Of a stretch of DNA of 64,000 nucleotides, positions 43,778 through 52,834 are shown in pieces (positions within the stretch are counted from its first letter, which is position 1; each line of letters opens with the position of its first letter). The stretch lies in assembly GCF_002844375.1 (NCBI RefSeq), contig NZ_CP024199.1, forward strand, positions 3,078,001 to 3,142,000, given 5' to 3'. The notes below the pieces were generated by a model. It was not told where the DNA came from and did not search any database. It saw only the letters and a list, made by a program, of their open reading frames with translations. The translations under genes and the position numbers were made by a program. This DNA is from Thalassospira marina. GTDB taxonomy: Bacteria; Pseudomonadota; Alphaproteobacteria; Rhodospirillales; Thalassospiraceae.

Positions 43778-43908
43778 GTTTTTTGAACCTTTTGGTAAAA
43801 CCCGCGCATAACAAATCTCGCGGTGCCGAAATTCGGAACGACGATGCGCAAAATGGGTCGCAAAAATAGTGCGCGCTGTTTACGCCCCGCACCCTGGCGG
43901 GTCAAGCG

Positions 43909-43951
43909 AAAAAACAATGGCCGGGGCATTCAAAGAATGCCCCGGCCATTG
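43909..43951 (-). terminator. Strong intrinsic terminator of the phosphate transporter gene
   Basis: Perfect 17-bp stem (CAATGGCCGGGGCATTC) with a 3-base loop, followed on the minus strand by six T. It also insulates the queuosine operon. Confidence 0.92.
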
Positions 43952-44010
43952 CCGCAGATCGCGCGTTTGCTCCGGGGATTATGGAGAAACGCTGCGAAAG
44001 GTAACGCTGA

Positions 44011-45558
44011 TCACATCATCATGCCGCGAATGGTAAAGTACAGAAGTGCGCCCAGAAACGCCCCGGCAGGAACCGTCACCACCCAGGCGGTTGCAATCGT
44101 CAGGGCATAACGGCGACGCACCAAAAGGCGTTTGCGCAATTTGCGTTCTGCCCGCTCGGCCAGGCCGGGGTCAAGCTGGCGCAGGGCTTCGATATCCTGG
44201 CTTTGCGCATCCATGCCTTCAGTGCCCCCAATCAGCATGGGCGGCGGCGGTGCATCGTTAAGGCGGCGACGGTGGCTTAGGCTTTCACGCAGGAAGCCAA
44301 CTCCAAAAACCGCGCCCACCGCAATGTGTGTGGAACTGACCGGAAGACCCAGTGCAGAGGCAACAATCACCGTAAGTGCTGCCGACAGCGCCACGGTATA
44401 GGCACGGATCGGGTCAAGCTTGGTGATTTTGCTGCCCACGGTTTTGATCAGCTTGGGACCAAACAGCAGCAAACCAGCCGAAATACCCAGCGCACCAATG
44501 ATCATGACCCACATGGGAATGGGGGCGGAGGTAACAATTTCGCCCTTGTCCACGCCCGACACAATCGCGGCAAGCGGGCCAATGGCATTGGCCACATCAT
44601 TGGAACCATGGGCAAAGGACAGAAGGGCTGCCGATACCACCAGCGGAATACGAAACAGCGAGGCAATTTCCTTGCGACGCCCGGTCATATCCATCGAGGC
44701 GCGATAAACCGCCTTGCGAACCGGCCACAGGGTAAGGGCAAAGGCGGCAATGCCGATCATGATGATGGTTACGGTATCGGCCTTCCAGACCTTTTTGATC
44801 CCCTTCATCATCAAATAAACCGTGAAGGCCGCGACCATGAAACTGACCAATAATGGCACCCATTTGCGCGCCGCGGCAACGCGGTCCTCGACAAACAGCA
44901 CCTTGAATTTGATAAAGGCAAGGAAGCCTGCGGCAATAAGCCCGCCCAGAATTGGCGAAATCACCCAGCTTGCGGCAATGGCGCCCATATTGGACCAATG
45001 CACGGCATGGGTGCCAACAGCGGCCATCCCCGCCCCCATCACACCGCCCACAATGGAATGCGTGGTGGAAACCGGTGCGCCAAGATAGGTGGCAAGATTT
45101 AGCCACAGGGCGGCAGCCAGCAAAGCCGCCGTCATCACCCAGATAAAGGTTTGGGCATCGGGCATTTGCGACGGGTCGATAATACCGTTTTTAATGGTAC
45201 TGACCACATCGCCCCCGGCCAGGATGGCCCCGGCAGCCTCGAAAATGGCGGCAACAAAAAGGGCGCCAACCATTGTCAGCGCCTTGGAGCCGACAGCCGG
45301 CCCGACATTGTTCGCCACGTCATTGGCGCCAATATTAAGGGCCATATAGCCCCCGATAACGGCAGCCGAAATCAGAAAGCCACTTCGCGGGAGCCCCCCC
45401 ATGTGGAAAGCTACAAATGCGCTGCACGCCAGCAGGAAAACAAGCGACAGACCAAGTTTCGCACTTAGCGACGCCGTAGCACCTACACCGGCGTCCATCC
45501 GCCGCTGCCATTTCAGGTCCTTATCGAGCGCCGTTTTTTTCGCGACCATATCAACCAT
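44011..45558 (-). CDS. pit: PiT-family inorganic phosphate transporter
   Basis: 515 residues from the ATG at 45558 (AAAGG just upstream); a TTG at 45600 would add 14. Multi-span inner-membrane symporter with both copies of the PiT signature: GGYMALNIGANDVANNVGPAVGS near residues 70-92 and SFAHGSNDVANAIGPLAAI near residues 320-338. A polar cytoplasmic loop separates the halves. Family members import phosphate as metal-phosphate with protons. No PhoU-like gene is next to it. Confidence 0.92.
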   Translation of the reverse strand: MVDMVAKKTALDKDLKWQRRMDAGVGATASLSAKLGLSLVFLLACSAFVAFHMGGLPRSGFLISAAVIGGYMALNIGANDVANNVGPAVGSKALTMVGALFVAAIFEAAGAILAGGDVVSTIKNGIIDPSQMPDAQTFIWVMTAALLAAALWLNLATYLGAPVSTTHSIVGGVMGAGMAAVGTHAVHWSNMGAIAASWVISPILGGLIAAGFLAFIKFKVLFVEDRVAAARKWVPLLVSFMVAAFTVYLMMKGIKKVWKADTVTIIMIGIAAFALTLWPVRKAVYRASMDMTGRRKEIASLFRIPLVVSAALLSFAHGSNDVANAIGPLAAIVSGVDKGEIVTSAPIPMWVMIIGALGISAGLLLFGPKLIKTVGSKITKLDPIRAYTVALSAALTVIVASALGLPVSSTHIAVGAVFGVGFLRESLSHRRRLNDAPPPPMLIGGTEGMDAQSQDIEALRQLDPGLAERAERKLRKRLLVRRRYALTIATAWVVTVPAGAFLGALLYFTIRGMMM

Positions 45559-45661
45559 AACCTTTGCAGGGGAATCGACGGGCGGATCATGTCGAAGCAA
45601 TCATGATTTGTTAAGGTTTTTTTGCAGATTTGTGTCAATCAGCTGTATTCCATGCCCTTTC

Positions 45662-45695
45662 AAACAAAAACGGCCCCGGAAAACCGGGACCGTTT
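45662..45695 (-). terminator. Terminator of the asmA-family gene
   Basis: 12-bp stem AAACGGCCCCGG (one G-T pair) with a 4-base loop, followed on the minus strand by TTGTTTG. Confidence 0.8.
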
Positions 45696-45735
45696 GCAAG
45701 ATCATCAAGACTGTGAACCCAGGATTTAACCGGAT

Positions 45736-48700
45736 TTAGCGACCGAACTGGTTTAACAGCCCTTTAAGCACACCCTTTGCCGCATCCTTGGCCTTGTCGC
45801 CATCGGACTGGGGCTCGCTGCTGTCAGACGATTTACCGCCCAATGCTTTGCCCAGCAGGTTTTCCAGGGTCTTCACCGCGACCTTGTCCATACGGCCGCT
45901 AATGGCGGGATCATCGATTTTGCCTTTGGCGTAAACGCTAAAGGGTGGCAGATCGTTGATTTTTTCGGAAAAATCAAAATCGGCCTGGGTATCCATAATC
46001 CAGTTGGGAAGGTCGAGGGTCGCATCGGCATCAGCCGTACCCACGCGCGATGTGGCATCAACACGGGTGGTTTTTGCAACACCATTGGTAATCTGCAAAT
46101 CGGCATCAAGGGTGCGCAGCAGGTCGTTATTGCCAACACCTTCAACCACCATCGCCGCTGGCCCCTGACGCAGCAGCGCCTGCAGGTCCAGTTTGGGGTC
46201 GGCGGAACGTTTATCAGCGTTGCTAAAGCGGATGTCTTTGAGGTTGAAGTTTGCCGTACCATTCAATGCCTTTACCAGCGCACGCGAGCTTTTGCCCGTG
46301 GCGGTAACGGTAAATTTAGTCCCGGCGATCCCGGTTACGTCATCATTGGCAACCCGGATCGGGAAGACCTTGGCAACATTGGCGTTATCAAGGTTACCGG
46401 TCAGGTCCAGCTTGGGAACATCCTTGCTGGCATCAAAGGTGCCCGAAACTTTAAGCGGGCCATCGCCAAGCTTGCCGGTCAAATGATCAATGGTAATAAG
46501 GCCCTTGTTCATTTTCACAGACAGGTCCGGGTTCACCAGCGAGAAATGGTCGTAATCAAGCTGGTCCATGACAATGGAAATGGTGCCATCGATCAGGCGC
46601 AGGGCCGAAACATCGATAACATTATCATCCCAGGGCGTGCCATCACGGGCATCAACACGGGTCAGCATGTCATTGTCAAAGGATGGCAGTGCCGCCCGGC
46701 GCATACCGGTGCGCGGCGTTTCAAGGGCGGCACGCTTGGCCGCAGGCAGGAACGGATCCACCCGGAGCTTGCCACCTTTAAGGTTAACATCAAGATTTGT
46801 CCGCTCGCCCGAGGCATCCATTTTAACAGCGCCTGCGGTTTCAAACGTACCTACCGCCAGTTTGGCAATGGTAATGGCAACGTTTTTGGCATTACCATCC
46901 ACCTTGCCCTGCAGGGCAAAACGGCCAAGATCACCCGATGGCTCATAGGTCGGTGCGATCAGCGGCAGGGCACGGTTAAGACTACCGGCCTGGGCATTGA
47001 TATCGCCCGTTAAGCCCGGCGCATCGCCCAGCAAGCCAGAAACCTTGCCTTTCAGGGAAACCTGCAGGGTGGAATTCGACAGGCTGGCATCAATATCCGG
47101 GCCGCTCATGGCGCCATTAAGGGCAACATCGGCCTTCATCGATTTATAATTGGTTGCCGGGGCTGGCAGGGTAATCCCCGTCAACTTCACCAGCGGTTCC
47201 AGGTTTTTCGCCGTGACACCCAGTTTCAGGTTTTTGAATTCGGGAACGTCCTTTTGGCCCAGAAACGCACCACTGCCCTGAACCGACATGCCCGCAGCAT
47301 CGGCCACGGCAAGGTTTTTAAGGGTAATGTCACCGCCACGCAGGCTGCCTTCAACCGAAATACCGCGAATGGCCACACCCGATGAAATGACTTCATCAGC
47401 GCCAATGCGGTAATTCGCCGCAAGGCCATTTAACGGTGCCAACGCATCGTGAATGGTTTTAACCAGGTCTTTTTTGGCACCGTCTTTGGCAGCTGTGTCG
47501 GCTTTTGTTGCATCGGCCTTGGCCGCGTCACCACCTTTGGCGGCATCGCCACTGCTGGCAGCGGGTGCGGGCGATACATATTGATCAAGATTGATTTTAT
47601 CGAGCTTCAAACCAATGCCAAGGGCAGGCAGGCCTTCGCTATCAAGGTTGGCAACAATGGCACCGCGAATGGCGGTATCATCCAGGCGCATGTCGACATT
47701 GTTGATATTGATCTGGTCAGCGCTACCTTTAAGCCCGCCCGTCAGCGAGAAACGGCGCAAACGGTCCGCGCGGACACCTTCAACATCCACACCCAGCCAG
47801 CGCATGACAGCACGGATATTTTCCGATGCAATTTCATAACGCAGATCGGCACTTGCCTGCGGCTTGGCCCCGGAAATGGAACCAAAAACCTGCAAATCCG
47901 TACCGCCGGGAAGGCCCGCAGAAACTTCGTTTAATGTGATTTTGCTATTCGCAATGCCTGCATTGATCCGTGCATTATGAACCGGCGTCTGATTATAGAT
48001 CAGCGATTCAACTTCCAGATCAATTGATCCGGTCAGATCAGCGGGGATCAGTGGTGCATTGGCCGAGGCCGACGCATTTTTACGCCCTTGCGAGGGAATG
48101 GACTGTCCGCCTGATTTACCCTGTGCGTCCGCCGCCGGGGCATCCGCCGGTTTTGCTGCCGGTGCAGCACCGTCCTTATGCCCGCCCGATGCATTGGCCA
48201 GCGCCATGATGGCATCAAGGTCAAGCTGGTTGAAACGAAGGGCCAGATCGGCCTTCATTTTGGGTTCGGTATTGACCGAAAGCGCACCTGAACCACGGGT
48301 ATCACCAAAACGAACGGCAAGGTCATTAACCGTTACCGCCTTGGCATTGGCAGCAAGTTTACCGGAAAGGTCAAATTCCTTGGCGGCAACATCGGGAATT
48401 TCGGCGTCATCGCCCGCAATACGCAGGGCCGCCTTGCGCAGATCCTCGAATTTGCCATTGATTTCGCCGTTGAAATCGGGCGCATCACCTGAAAGATCCA
48501 CCTGCCCGCCAACATCAATGCCGCCATCGACCTCGTCAATACCAAGGCGAACCGAAACCGGGAAAGCGCGCGTCTGGCTGATTTCACCAACATTCAGCTT
48601 AAAAGTCAGCGGGATGCCGCGATAAAAAACATACCCTTCGCCGGTGGCCGGGCCATTCAGGCTGTCGGCTTCCACACTCAGGGTCAGGCCTTCAATGCGT

Positions 48701-49290
48701 TCTTCGGTACCGGGCGCACGGTAAATGATGGTGGCATTTTCGATCGACAGGCTATCCACCCGGACCGAGCTTGCAAGCGAGCTTTCGCCACCGTTATCCG
48801 CCGGGGCAGCCGCCTTGCCATCTGTGGCGGGGGCCGTTTGTGCCGGCTGGTCTTCGGGGTTGTTGATGGTGCCGGCATCGGGGCCGTGGCTTTTGGCATC
48901 GTTGGGATCAAACACCAGGTTATTGGTGCCATCCTCGAAACTTTCAATGGAAACAACCGGGTCGATCAGGCGGACCTGTGTGACCTGGATTTTGCCAGTC
49001 AGAAGCGGCATCAGGGCAACAGAAACCTGGACTTCCTTGACTGTGACCATATTTTCATCGGTTGCGTCTTCGACGTTGCCCAAAACGGCATCTTCAACCG
49101 ACAGGGCCGGGAAAGGCAGCAATGAAAGGGACAGATCACCACGCAGTTCAAGATTGCGGCCGGTGGCTTCGCTTACGGCTGTTGTGACATCGGACTTGTA
49201 ACTGTTCCAGTCAATCAGCGAGGGAATAACCAGCAGGGCAGCGATAATCACCACCACCAAAGCGCCAATTACAGCGAGTATCTTTTTCAA
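45736..49290 (-). CDS. AsmA family protein
   Basis: 1184 residues. An N-terminal membrane anchor (residues 5-24, LAVIGALVVVIIAALLVIPSL) is followed by the AsmA start motif IDWNSYKSDVTTAVSEATGRNLELRGDLSLSLLPFPALSVEDAVLGN (about residues 25-71). A long repeating beta-rich groove region follows, with C-terminal AsmA_2-type repeats (about residues 880-1130). Two Lys/Ala/Asp-rich low-complexity linkers are present (about residues 365-395 and 585-615). AsmA-like proteins bridge the envelope and are linked to phospholipid transport and outer-membrane assembly. The frame starts at a TTG with GGAG 11 bp before it; no nearby ATG fits. Confidence 0.88.
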   Translation of the reverse strand: MKKILAVIGALVVVIIAALLVIPSLIDWNSYKSDVTTAVSEATGRNLELRGDLSLSLLPFPALSVEDAVLGNVEDATDENMVTVKEVQVSVALMPLLTGKIQVTQVRLIDPVVSIESFEDGTNNLVFDPNDAKSHGPDAGTINNPEDQPAQTAPATDGKAAAPADNGGESSLASSVRVDSLSIENATIIYRAPGTEERIEGLTLSVEADSLNGPATGEGYVFYRGIPLTFKLNVGEISQTRAFPVSVRLGIDEVDGGIDVGGQVDLSGDAPDFNGEINGKFEDLRKAALRIAGDDAEIPDVAAKEFDLSGKLAANAKAVTVNDLAVRFGDTRGSGALSVNTEPKMKADLALRFNQLDLDAIMALANASGGHKDGAAPAAKPADAPAADAQGKSGGQSIPSQGRKNASASANAPLIPADLTGSIDLEVESLIYNQTPVHNARINAGIANSKITLNEVSAGLPGGTDLQVFGSISGAKPQASADLRYEIASENIRAVMRWLGVDVEGVRADRLRRFSLTGGLKGSADQININNVDMRLDDTAIRGAIVANLDSEGLPALGIGLKLDKINLDQYVSPAPAASSGDAAKGGDAAKADATKADTAAKDGAKKDLVKTIHDALAPLNGLAANYRIGADEVISSGVAIRGISVEGSLRGGDITLKNLAVADAAGMSVQGSGAFLGQKDVPEFKNLKLGVTAKNLEPLVKLTGITLPAPATNYKSMKADVALNGAMSGPDIDASLSNSTLQVSLKGKVSGLLGDAPGLTGDINAQAGSLNRALPLIAPTYEPSGDLGRFALQGKVDGNAKNVAITIAKLAVGTFETAGAVKMDASGERTNLDVNLKGGKLRVDPFLPAAKRAALETPRTGMRRAALPSFDNDMLTRVDARDGTPWDDNVIDVSALRLIDGTISIVMDQLDYDHFSLVNPDLSVKMNKGLITIDHLTGKLGDGPLKVSGTFDASKDVPKLDLTGNLDNANVAKVFPIRVANDDVTGIAGTKFTVTATGKSSRALVKALNGTANFNLKDIRFSNADKRSADPKLDLQALLRQGPAAMVVEGVGNNDLLRTLDADLQITNGVAKTTRVDATSRVGTADADATLDLPNWIMDTQADFDFSEKINDLPPFSVYAKGKIDDPAISGRMDKVAVKTLENLLGKALGGKSSDSSEPQSDGDKAKDAAKGVLKGLLNQFGR

Positions 49291-49696
49291 AGTTTCGGCT
49301 CCGCTTTCTTTTTGCGCGCAATCTGTTGGGACGGCCCAATCAGAAATTTTCCATAGAAACCATTATCATACAGGCCCTGATTTGCATTGCAGCAGAAAAT
49401 GGCAATCTTTTGGTTGTAGGGCATCACTTTGCCCAATGCCCGCCGGACTGTGACGTGGGGCACACAAGCCCATATCAATCAAAACGTTCATTGCCCTTTT
49501 AAACGATCATCCCTGTTACGTGTTCCGCCTATCATTGGTTTATAATGATGCACTGGAAAAACCATCAATAGGTGCTAATATACCTGTTGAATAAAAAACA
49601 AAATACCCACCCGGGCCACCACCCGCATGGTCCGGCAGGACAATCAGGGTTGTATCTGCTGTCGCGTGAACCGCTTCGGCGCAGGGAGGATATATA
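49291..49696. other. Divergent intergenic region
   Basis: About 400 AT-rich bases between asmA and the DUF2189 gene, which point away from each other. Short frames here have no protein character. It should hold two promoters; I cannot place them with confidence. No RNA gene is seen. Confidence 0.45.
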
Positions 49697-50563
49697 ATGA
49701 CTGATACCACAGCTCCGAATGTAACGCCCCCGACCGACACCATCGGCGATGAAACCAGCCAGGCCCTGCATGGACAGCGTGGCATTTTCATTCGTGAAGT
49801 TACCAGTGACCAGTCCGGCAAATGGCTTGAGGCTGGCTGGCGCGATTTCAAACGCACACCTGCCATCGGCCTGACCTATGGGGCGTTTTGTGTATTGGCG
49901 GGCTATGTCATTTTGCTTAGCCTTTTTCAATCCGGTCAGCCGTATTTGACGCTGCCCCTTGGTGCGGGCTTTATGCTGATTGCACCGCTGATTGCCGTGG
50001 GCCTTTATGAAACCAGCCGCCGCCTTGAAATGGGCGAAAATGTTACGCTTTGGCACAGCCTGAACGGCTTTCGCCGCAATCCCGGCCAGCTAGGCGCGAT
50101 TGGCGTGATTTTGATGCTGTTTTTCCTGTTATGGTCCCGGGTGGCGATGCTGTTATTCGCGCTGTTTTACAATGGCGATGTGCCCCCGCTTGATACCCTT
50201 ATCTGGCAGACGTTTTTTTCACGGGATGCCATGGCATTTCTCATTACCGGGTCCATCATTGGCGGCGGATTTGCAATTGTCGTTTTCGCCATTTCGCTGA
50301 TTTCCATTCCGCTGCTTGTTGATCGCGATATTGATGTCATCACGGCATTATCGCTTAGCGTAATGGCCTTTCGCCGTAACTGGCGGGTACTTACGGGCTG
50401 GGGGGCGGCCATTGCCGTGCTGGCGGCCTGCGGCATGTTTGTTCTGCTGCTGGGGCTGGCGGTTGTAATGCCGCTTTTGGGGCATGCAAGCTGGCATGCC
50501 TATCGCGGGCTGATCGACACATCCCAAGCCGATGCCCCGCGCCTGCGCCGCGCCGTTCCGTAA
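49697..50563 (+). CDS. DUF2189 integral membrane protein
   Basis: 288 residues with about six membrane segments. The DUF2189 core begins WLEAGWRDFKRTPAIGLTYGAFCVLAGYVI (about residues 43-72), then LPLGAGFMLIAPLIAVGLYETSRRLEMGE (about 86-114). The N-terminal 40 residues are polar and cytoplasmic. The family has no known function but often sits near cytochrome oxidase genes in other bacteria; that is not the case here. Strong ribosome-binding site (AGGGAGGATATATA). Confidence 0.83.
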   Translation: MTDTTAPNVTPPTDTIGDETSQALHGQRGIFIREVTSDQSGKWLEAGWRDFKRTPAIGLTYGAFCVLAGYVILLSLFQSGQPYLTLPLGAGFMLIAPLIAVGLYETSRRLEMGENVTLWHSLNGFRRNPGQLGAIGVILMLFFLLWSRVAMLLFALFYNGDVPPLDTLIWQTFFSRDAMAFLITGSIIGGGFAIVVFAISLISIPLLVDRDIDVITALSLSVMAFRRNWRVLTGWGAAIAVLAACGMFVLLLGLAVVMPLLGHASWHAYRGLIDTSQADAPRLRRAVP

Positions 50564-50586
50564 TAAAAATCGAATAGCAAAAACCA

Positions 50587-50621
50587 AAACAGGCCGGGGC
50601 ATTCACTGTCCCGGCCTGTTT
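50587..50621 (+). terminator. Terminator after the DUF2189 gene
   Basis: 12-bp perfect stem (AAACAGGCCGGG) with an 11-base loop, ending in TTT and little further T. It shares a 13-base stretch with the terminator at 43915. Confidence 0.65.
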
Positions 50622-50774
50622 GGTGCTGCTCAACGCGGCACGGCGCTGGTGCTAGGCTACCTGCCTGAACCCACGGCCTTTTATCCGACAAACGAATGCC
50701 CAAAACAGAGGGTTACAGGCAGGCAGCGATATGGTGCCTGTTGCGATCAGAACCGCATCGCCGGATATGGCGCG

Positions 50775-51506
50775 TCAGACCTGCGCCATACCGCCATCAA
50801 TGCACAGCTCGGCCCCAACGACAAAGGTGGCTTCGTCACTGGCAAGGTACAGGGCCGCACTGGCGACTTCTTCCGGGCGGCCAAGGCGGCCAGCGGGGAT
50901 CTGGGCGGTCAGGCTTTGGCGCATTTCATCGGAAACGGCATCAAACATGGCCGTATCAATGGGGCCCGGGCTGACGACATTGACGCGAATGCCTTTGGGG
51001 GCCAGTTCAGCCGCCCAACTGCGCGCAAAGGACCGGATCGCGGCCTTGCTGGCCCCATAGGTGCCATAACCCTTGATGCCGACCATCCCGGCGATGGAAC
51101 CAATCAGCACAATTGATCCCCCCTGCGACATTAACGGCACCGCCGCCTGCGCGGCAAACACCGGTGCACGCACATTCAGGCCAAAGATGCTGTCAAAATG
51201 ATCGGTATCAAGGCTTTCAAGCGCGCCATAGCCCGACATACCGGCATTGATGACAAGGATATCAAGGCGACCATGATCCTTTGCAACCATGCCCATCACG
51301 CCAGCAAAGGCTGCCGGGTCCGAGGCATCGGCCAGGATCGCGTGGCAGTTATCGCCAATAGCCCGGCAGGCATCATCCAGGCTTTGCTGTTTACGGCCGG
51401 TGATGATGACAGTGGCATCCTCGGCGGCAAAGCGTGTGGCAATTGCCAGGCCAATGCCGCTGGCTCCCCCAATGATCAGGGCGGTTTTTTGCGTCAGTCG
51501 TTTCAT
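50775..51506 (-). CDS. SDR family oxidoreductase
   Basis: 243-residue classical short-chain dehydrogenase from the ATG at 51506 (the frame is open to 51650 but only the later start fits the family). IIGGASGIGLAIA is the cofactor motif (residues 10-22), VINAGMSGYG follows the NAG position, and the catalytic Ser and YGASKAA (Tyr-Lys) are near residues 141-158. The RKQQS segment after strand 2 suggests NADP. Divergent from an HxlR-type regulator, which probably controls it; this pairing is common for redox- or electrophile-responsive SDRs. Confidence 0.87.
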   Translation of the reverse strand: MKRLTQKTALIIGGASGIGLAIATRFAAEDATVIITGRKQQSLDDACRAIGDNCHAILADASDPAAFAGVMGMVAKDHGRLDILVINAGMSGYGALESLDTDHFDSIFGLNVRAPVFAAQAAVPLMSQGGSIVLIGSIAGMVGIKGYGTYGASKAAIRSFARSWAAELAPKGIRVNVVSPGPIDTAMFDAVSDEMRQSLTAQIPAGRLGRPEEVASAALYLASDEATFVVGAELCIDGGMAQV

Positions 51507-51608
51507 CGGAATAATCCTTATGCTGTGAATTTGACGCAAAGATATAATTTGTATATTTACGGTCAATAATGCACTTAATATAGCGTAGATATACAGGATG
51601 ATATCGCC

Positions 51609-51989
51609 ATGCCCGCCAATAGCGATGAAGCGCTGGTCAATGTTTATCAAACCCGACCGATTTTGGATCAGATCGCCAATAAATGGTCGATCCTGATTTT
51701 AACCGTGCTGTGCTATCGCCCGGCCCGTTTTAATGAATTGATGCGCCGCCTTGATGGCATCACACATAAAGCCCTGGCCGATGCGTTAAAAAGGCTGGAA
51801 CGTAACGGCCTGGTAAACCGGCGTATTTTGGCAACCACCCCCATCGGGGTAGAATATTCCATTACGCCACTGGGCAATTCCCTGAAGGGGCCGTTTGAAG
51901 CCCTGTATGACTGGGCCACCACACATGGCCCCGCCCTGAGCGAAGCACAACGCCAATATGACGACGCCATCGAAGCCGTCAAAGAATAG
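51609..51989 (+). CDS. HxlR-type (winged-helix) transcriptional regulator
   Basis: 126 residues with the HxlR core: IANKWSILILTVLCYRPARFNELMRRLDGITHKALADALKRLERNGLVNRR (about residues 22-72), then VEYSITPLGNSL. Relatives usually have a redox-sensing Cys just before the first helix (YCP); here that position reads VYQTRPILDQ, and the only Cys is in VLCYRP. A candidate promoter is TTGACG (51531-51536) and TATATT (51552-51557). Likely regulator of the divergent SDR gene and of itself. Confidence 0.87.
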   Translation: MPANSDEALVNVYQTRPILDQIANKWSILILTVLCYRPARFNELMRRLDGITHKALADALKRLERNGLVNRRILATTPIGVEYSITPLGNSLKGPFEALYDWATTHGPALSEAQRQYDDAIEAVKE

Positions 51990-52111
51990 GCAGGTCTGCG
52001 ACGCACCAATTGCTTGTCACCTAGCCATCGGATAGTACTTGCAGGCAGGCATCGTGATGCAACCTGAACGGCCACAAGGTGCGGTCAGGACACATAAATT
52101 TGGGGAAAACC

Positions 52112-52774
52112 ATGCGCGGGCAACGTTTTGCGGCCTTTCTGTTTGATATGGACGGCACCATTGTTAACAGCATCGAAATTGCCGAAAACGCCTGGGGTGA
52201 CTGGGCACGCCGCCATGGCCTGAATGTTGCCGAGGTCACACATGCCATGCACGGCGTGCGGGCCGCAGAAACCATTGCCCGCTTTGCCCCGCCTGGCACC
52301 GATATTGACCAGGAGGTTGACCTTCTGACCGAGGCGGAATTTCAGGCGATTGATAAAATTCGCCAGATTGGCGATGCAGCGCGATTTTTATCATCCCTGC
52401 CCCGCGACCGCTGGGCCATTGTCACATCCGCCCCGCACCGCCTTGCCAGCCAGCGCATCACGGCCGCAGGCCTGCCCATGCCCGATATTCTGATCACTGC
52501 CGAAGACGTAACAGCAGGCAAACCGGCACCGGACTGCTTTTTAGCTGCGGCCAAACGTCTGGGTTTTGATGCCAGCGATTGCCTGGTGTGGGAAGATGCC
52601 CCGGCAGGCATTGCCGCCGGAAAAGCCGCAGGCGCAAAGGTGATGATTGTAACCGAAACCCACAAAGCACCAGCCGATGTGCCGGGCCAAAGCATTATCA
52701 ATTACAGTAACCTTGCCTGCGACCAGGATGCAGATGGCAGCCTGATTTTACGCGACATGACCGTTTCGGGATAA
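52112..52774 (+). CDS. HAD-family sugar-phosphate phosphatase-like hydrolase
   Basis: 220 residues, HAD-IA subfamily with a cap between motifs I and II. Motif I FLFDMDGTIVNS (nucleophile Asp12, acid Asp14, about residues 9-20), motif II VTSAP (about 104), motif III Lys in GKPAPDCFLAAAKRLG (about 140-155) and motif IV WEDAPAGI. This matches YfbT/GPP-type phosphatases acting on sugar or polyol phosphates. ATG at 52112 with TGGGGAAAAC upstream. It precedes the ureohydrolase gene on the same strand by about 60 bp; the substrate is open. Confidence 0.83.
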   Translation: MRGQRFAAFLFDMDGTIVNSIEIAENAWGDWARRHGLNVAEVTHAMHGVRAAETIARFAPPGTDIDQEVDLLTEAEFQAIDKIRQIGDAARFLSSLPRDRWAIVTSAPHRLASQRITAAGLPMPDILITAEDVTAGKPAPDCFLAAAKRLGFDASDCLVWEDAPAGIAAGKAAGAKVMIVTETHKAPADVPGQSIINYSNLACDQDADGSLILRDMTVSG

Positions 52775-52834
52775 TCGCCACCACCATCACGAACCAGTCC
52801 CCACACGCCCACGCCCCACATGCAGGAACGCCCC

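Noticed and set aside
43778..43908. preQ1 riboswitch in the leader of the queuosine operon
   Set aside because: The leader is the right place, but I find no preQ1-I core (GGTTC loop paired with CCC before an A-rich tail) and cannot support the other classes. A covariance-model search would settle it.
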